From: Lentisphaeria bacterium
GTDB taxonomy: Bacteria > Verrucomicrobiota > Lentisphaeria > Oligosphaerales > Oligosphaeraceae
NCBI GenBank assembly: GCA_016287975.1
Contig: JAEEXV010000333.1
Span: forward strand, 1 to 17,049
Direction: 5' to 3'
Length of the DNA: 17,049 nt
The position numbers were made by a program, and so were the translations under genes. This document shows, piece after piece, positions 15,438 to 17,049 of this stretch. How positions within the stretch are numbered: position 1 is the stretch's first letter; every line of letters starts with the position of its first letter. Under the pieces are notes generated by a model. It was not told where the DNA came from, did no database searches, and saw nothing but the letters and a program-made list of their open reading frames with translations.

Positions 15438-15505
15438 AGCCCCCGTAGGGGGCGGAGGGATCATAGCCAGGGGTGGAGGGCGCGTCAGCGCCCGAAACCC
15501 CTGGG
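15438..15505 (+). repeat. Two-hairpin repeat A, copy 1
   Basis: The unit begins AGCCCCCGTAGGGGGCGG (hairpin 1). Hairpin 2 follows, with outer arms CCAGGGGT (15467-15474) and ACCCCTGG (15497-15504) enclosing an inner perfect stem GGGCGC-GTCA-GCGCCC (15478-15493). The same plan is seen in copy 2 (15525) and in the inverted copy (16081). Similar GCCCCGTAGGGGC...CCAGGGGT...ACCCCTGG elements are, from memory, common intergenic repeats in Planctomycetes and Bacteroidetes relatives. Confidence 0.75.
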
Positions 15506-15524
15506 GGCGGGAAAAAACGACAGG

Positions 15525-15599
15525 AGCCCCGTAGGGGCGGCAGGGACTACAGGCGGGGGGGGGAGAGCGAGCGCCGAAGGCGCGAACAAAACCCCTGGG
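15525..15599 (+). repeat. Two-hairpin repeat A, copy 2
   Basis: Begins AGCCCCGTAGGGGCGGCAGG and ends ACCCCTGGG, with an inner GCGC-CGAAG-GCGC stem. The left arm of hairpin 2 is degenerate. It directly follows copy 1 after 19 nt. A weaker third unit may begin near 15618 (ACCCGCGTATGGGCGG). Confidence 0.65.
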
Positions 15600-15700
15600 C
15601 GGGGGACAAACCGATGGAACCCGCGTATGGGCGGACACCCATTGCAGAGGCGGCCGCCGTCGCGGCGGGCGGAATGCGTGCTACGGGAGATGCCGAACGC

Positions 15701-15785
15701 GCTGTTCCCCAAGATGGTCGGTAAAACCGATATTTTTATGCCCGAAGTTGTTGCCACGGCGGCCCCGCCGTGGCGGTCCGCCGAG
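15701..15785 (+). repeat. Repeat B, forward copy
   Basis: Runs from CTGTTCCCCAAGATGGTCGG to the palindrome GCCACGGCGGCCCCGCCGTGGC and GGTCCGCCGAGC. Its reverse complement, imperfect, recurs at 15850-15932 and more weakly at 16165-16262. The palindromic core also occurs near 7114. Confidence 0.7.
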
Positions 15786-15849
15786 CTTGCGGCATCCAAT
15801 CAGGCACGCCACAAGACGCAGCCAAGGCTCCGCAATCGCCTGCCGCCCA

Positions 15850-15932
15850 TTCACCGAGCCGCCACGGCGGCCGCGCCGTGGCAACTATTTTCGGGGCACC
15901 ATCCAGGCAAACGCCTACCCTCTTGGGGAACA
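15850..15932 (-). repeat. Repeat B, inverted copy
   Basis: Read on the minus strand it begins CTGTTCCCCAAGAGGGTAGG and reaches GTTGCCACGGCGCGGCCGCC, matching the order of motifs of the forward copy at 15701. The two together form an ~80-bp imperfect inverted repeat around ~65-85 nt. Confidence 0.65.
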
Positions 15933-15979
15933 GAGGTAATGTCGAAAAATGCCGCCGTACGGCCCTGGGACGGCTGTCG

Positions 15980-16039
15980 TTGTCGGGGGCGGAGGCTGCG
16001 GTCGGGCTTCCGCCCTCCCTCCGCCCCCGCCCCCGACAA
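15980..16039. repeat. Long GC-rich hairpin (13-bp perfect stem)
   Basis: TTGTCGGGGGCGG (15980-15992) pairs exactly with CCGCCCCCGACAA (16027-16039); the 34-nt interior has further GC complementarity (GGAGG with CCTCC). Immediately after comes GGGCGCCGA (16054-16062) pairing with TCGGCGCCC (16070-16078) around 7 nt. Confidence 0.7.
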
Positions 16040-16080
16040 TGGCATCTCTTTCTGGGCGCCGATCTGTCTTCGGCGCCCTT

Positions 16081-16154
16081 CCAGGGGTTCCGCTCGCCGC
16101 TTCGCGGCTCGCCCCACCCCTGGCTATGCTCCAACGCCCCCCTACGGGGGGCTT
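16081..16154 (-). repeat. Two-hairpin repeat A, inverted copy
   Basis: On the minus strand it reads AAGCCCCCCGTAGGGGGGCG, then CATAGCCAGGGGTGGGGCG, an inner CCGCGAAGCGG stem, and finally ACCCCTGG. It matches copy 1 at 15438, including the ATAGCCAGGGGTGG stretch, but in the opposite orientation. Confidence 0.75.
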
Positions 16155-16164
16155 CCTAAGCCAG

Positions 16165-16262
16165 GGATGCCACGCCATTTTCACGGCGGCCGCGCATTGC
16201 CAGATTTCACGAAGTCGCTCTGCTTCCCGAAATGGTGGTTTTACCGACCATATCGGGGAACA
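16165..16262 (-). repeat. Repeat B, degenerate inverted copy
   Basis: On the minus strand GTTCCCCGATATGGTCGGTA then AAACC matches the beginning of the forward copy at 15704, and a degenerate GCGCGGCCGCCGTG core follows ~45 nt later. The middle has diverged. Confidence 0.5.
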
Positions 16263-16338
16263 TGGCGAACCTGAAAAGGACCACTGCCACCTATCAGATC
16301 CCCGCGTTCCGTGGGGGCTCATTTTTGGCAGGGAAATG

Positions 16339-16410
16339 ACCCCAGACTTCAGACCCCAGACCCGACTTCGGGGACCCCAGCGTTCCGTGCCGGCCCATTT
16401 TTTGGCCAGG
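16339..16410. repeat. Second heptad-repeat copy with GGCC hairpin, upstream of dinJ-like gene
   Basis: ACCCCAGACTTCAGACCCCA and further CCCAGA words are followed by GCGTTCCGTGCCGGCCCATT and a decayed GGCC hairpin. The same order (heptads, then GCGTTCTGTGCCGGCCCATT hairpin) occurs at 3241-3321, so the two intergenic regions share a composite element rather than only simple words. Confidence 0.75.
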
Positions 16411-16423
16411 GAAGATGAATATT

Positions 16424-16445
16424 TGCACAATGTGTGCACAATGTG
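16424..16445 (+). promoter_or_regulatory. Operator-like tandem repeat TGCACAATGTG x2
   Basis: Two exact 11-bp copies lie back to back (16424-16434 and 16435-16445). They also contain inverted symmetry (TGCACA-ATG-TGTGCA). The site abuts the candidate -35 element of the DinJ-like gene, as expected for autoregulation by a ribbon-helix-helix dimer, but binding is an inference. Confidence 0.6.
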
Positions 16446-16473
16446 TTGATTTTTCTTGAATGTGTGTTAGATT
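16446..16473 (+). promoter_or_regulatory. Candidate promoter of the DinJ-like gene
   Basis: TTGATT (16446-16451) and TAGATT (16468-16473) are separated by 16 nt, each 4/6 to the sigma-70 consensus, in a locally AT-rich stretch. Alternative -10 TATATC (16473-16478) fits spacing less well. Confidence 0.45.
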
Positions 16474-16496
16474 ATATCCAGTTCCAGAACCCCAAC

Positions 16497-16503
16497 AGAG
16501 GAG
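16497..16503 (+). promoter_or_regulatory. Ribosome binding site of the DinJ-like gene
   Basis: AGAGGAG ends 8 nt before the ATG at 16512. It selects this start over the in-frame ATG at 16434, which would lie inside the operator and upstream of the promoter. Confidence 0.6.
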
Positions 16504-16511
16504 AGCAAGCG

Positions 16512-16814
16512 ATGGAATTGAAGAATGCGAATGTGAACATCCGAATCGATCCTGAGTTGAAGAAGGACGCGGAGAAGTTGTTCGGGAGCCTGGGGATGAA
16601 CCTGTCGACGGCGTTCAACGTGTTTGTGCGGCAGTCGCTGCGGGTGGGCGGGATTCCGTTCACGGTGTCGCTGGGGAATGCCCCCGCGGAAGGGGCGTCG
16701 AAGGGCGTCGCGGTGAACGCGAGCGTGATACCTGGGATTGAATACAGTTTCGAGGCGGGCGTGAACAAGCCGCAGGAGAACGCCGAGGGCGAGGCGCCCG
16801 CCGAGGGGAAATAG
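16512..16814 (+). CDS. RelB/DinJ-family antitoxin-like protein, solitary
   Basis: 100 residues. The N-terminal half is a ribbon-helix-helix DNA-binding domain of the RelB/DinJ type: strand NVNIRIDPELKKDAEKLF, then helix LGMNLSTAFNVFVRQSLRVG and GIPFTVS, the typical closing 'G-IPF' of DinJ. In classical systems the C-terminus wraps and neutralises a YafQ/RelE-type endoribonuclease. Here the C-terminal half is Ala/Glu/Gly-rich (APAEGASKG, ENAEGEAPAEGK) and unlike typical DinJ. No toxin gene follows: the next 235 nt contain only hairpin repeats to the window end, and none precedes it. It could be an orphan antitoxin, a repurposed RHH regulator, or part of a pair split by repeats. The tandem 11-bp site upstream suggests autorepression. 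Confidence 0.82.
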   Translation: MELKNANVNIRIDPELKKDAEKLFGSLGMNLSTAFNVFVRQSLRVGGIPFTVSLGNAPAEGASKGVAVNASVIPGIEYSFEAGVNKPQENAEGEAPAEGK

Positions 16815-16871
16815 ACCTGTAAGCGTTCATTCAGCCCGTATGGACAAAAGCGGGTTCAGGTAGTATGCACG

Positions 16872-16891
16872 GTTGCCTCCTGTGAGGCAAC
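16872..16891 (+). terminator. Stem-loop after the DinJ-like gene
   Basis: GTTGCCTC-CTGT-GAGGCAAC is a perfect 8-bp stem with a 4-nt loop, 58 nt after the stop. It has no T-tract and merges into the following hairpin array, so it may be a repeat rather than a terminator. Confidence 0.4.
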
Positions 16892-17049
16892 GGGAGGGCC
16901 GCGCTCCTGCGCGGCCGGACAGCCCACGCCTTCACACGGACCGGATTCGCGCGATAATGGGAGGCCGCGCTCCTGCGCGGCCGGACAGCCCACGCCTTCA
17001 CGCGGCACATGATTCGCGAGGCGACGGGAGGGCCGCGCTCCTGCGCGGC
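16892..17049. repeat. 67-bp-period array of GGCCGCGC-TCCT-GCGCGGCC hairpins, cut by window edge
   Basis: Units start at 16892, 16959 and 17026, exactly 67 nt apart. A conserved 43-44-nt block (from GGGAGG through the 8-bp perfect hairpin to GGACAGCCCACGCCTTCAC) alternates with 23-24-nt variable parts. Both variable parts share GATTCGCG. The third unit is truncated by the end of the window. No gene is visible here. Confidence 0.8.

Noticed and set aside
15168..16449. Several frames of 60-370 codons in the 1.3-kb divergent gap
   Set aside because: They cross hairpin repeats A and B in both orientations, are Arg/Pro/Gly-rich, lack ribosome sites and show no domain. I treat the gap as non-coding repeats.
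16434..16511. Longer DinJ-like protein starting at the ATG at 16434
   Set aside because: This start lies within the operator repeat and before the promoter, and adds residues not seen in the family.
16892..17049. CRISPR array
   Set aside because: The variable parts share sequence, only two full units are visible, and no cas gene is present in the window.

Overview
The window looks like a chromosomal contig from a GC-rich bacterium, most likely of the PVC superphylum (Lentisphaerota, Kiritimatiellota or a relative). That placement is an inference. It rests on the large secreted and beta-galactosidase-like proteins, a PurF starting MSDPVKHECG, an ECF sigma/zinc anti-sigma pair, a solitary DinJ-like gene, and GC-rich intergenic hairpin repeats. 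No rRNA, tRNA, transposase or CRISPR array was seen.

Layout. 2-1471 (+) is the 3' part of a GH42-like (clan GH-A) protein. 1495-3110 is visibly less GC-rich and carries two minus-strand genes, a conserved hypothetical protein and a small coiled-coil lipoprotein, with a hydrophobic start-less frame between them. 2895-3423 is a divergent intergenic region with a good minus-strand promoter, an 11-bp perfect inverted repeat and a heptad-based tandem repeat. purF (3424-5190, +) follows. Next come two minus-strand groups: ECF sigma factor, zinc-finger anti-sigma factor and secreted coiled-coil protein (6909 down to 5239, coupled by a 4-nt overlap and then a 4-nt gap); then hisS, aspS and a UshA-like 5'-nucleotidase (11831 down to 7186). 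A 1073-residue secreted protein (15213 down to 11992) has two tandem copies of a ~190-residue N-terminal domain followed by a possible glycosidase-like barrel.

The 1.3-kb divergent gap 15214-16511 holds no convincing gene. It is a mosaic of at least three repeat families, two of them hairpin-forming and present in both orientations. The window ends with a solitary RelB/DinJ-family antitoxin gene behind a perfect 11-bp tandem operator-like repeat, then a 67-bp-period array of strong hairpins cut by the window edge.

Functionally there is purine biosynthesis (PurF), tRNA charging (HisRS, AspRS), periplasmic nucleotide salvage, one probable envelope-stress signalling operon and polysaccharide-related secreted proteins. 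The points most worth following are the start-less coupled frame at 1859-2038, the sigma/anti-sigma/secreted-protein operon, the internally duplicated giant protein, and the repeat families shared by the two large divergent intergenic regions.
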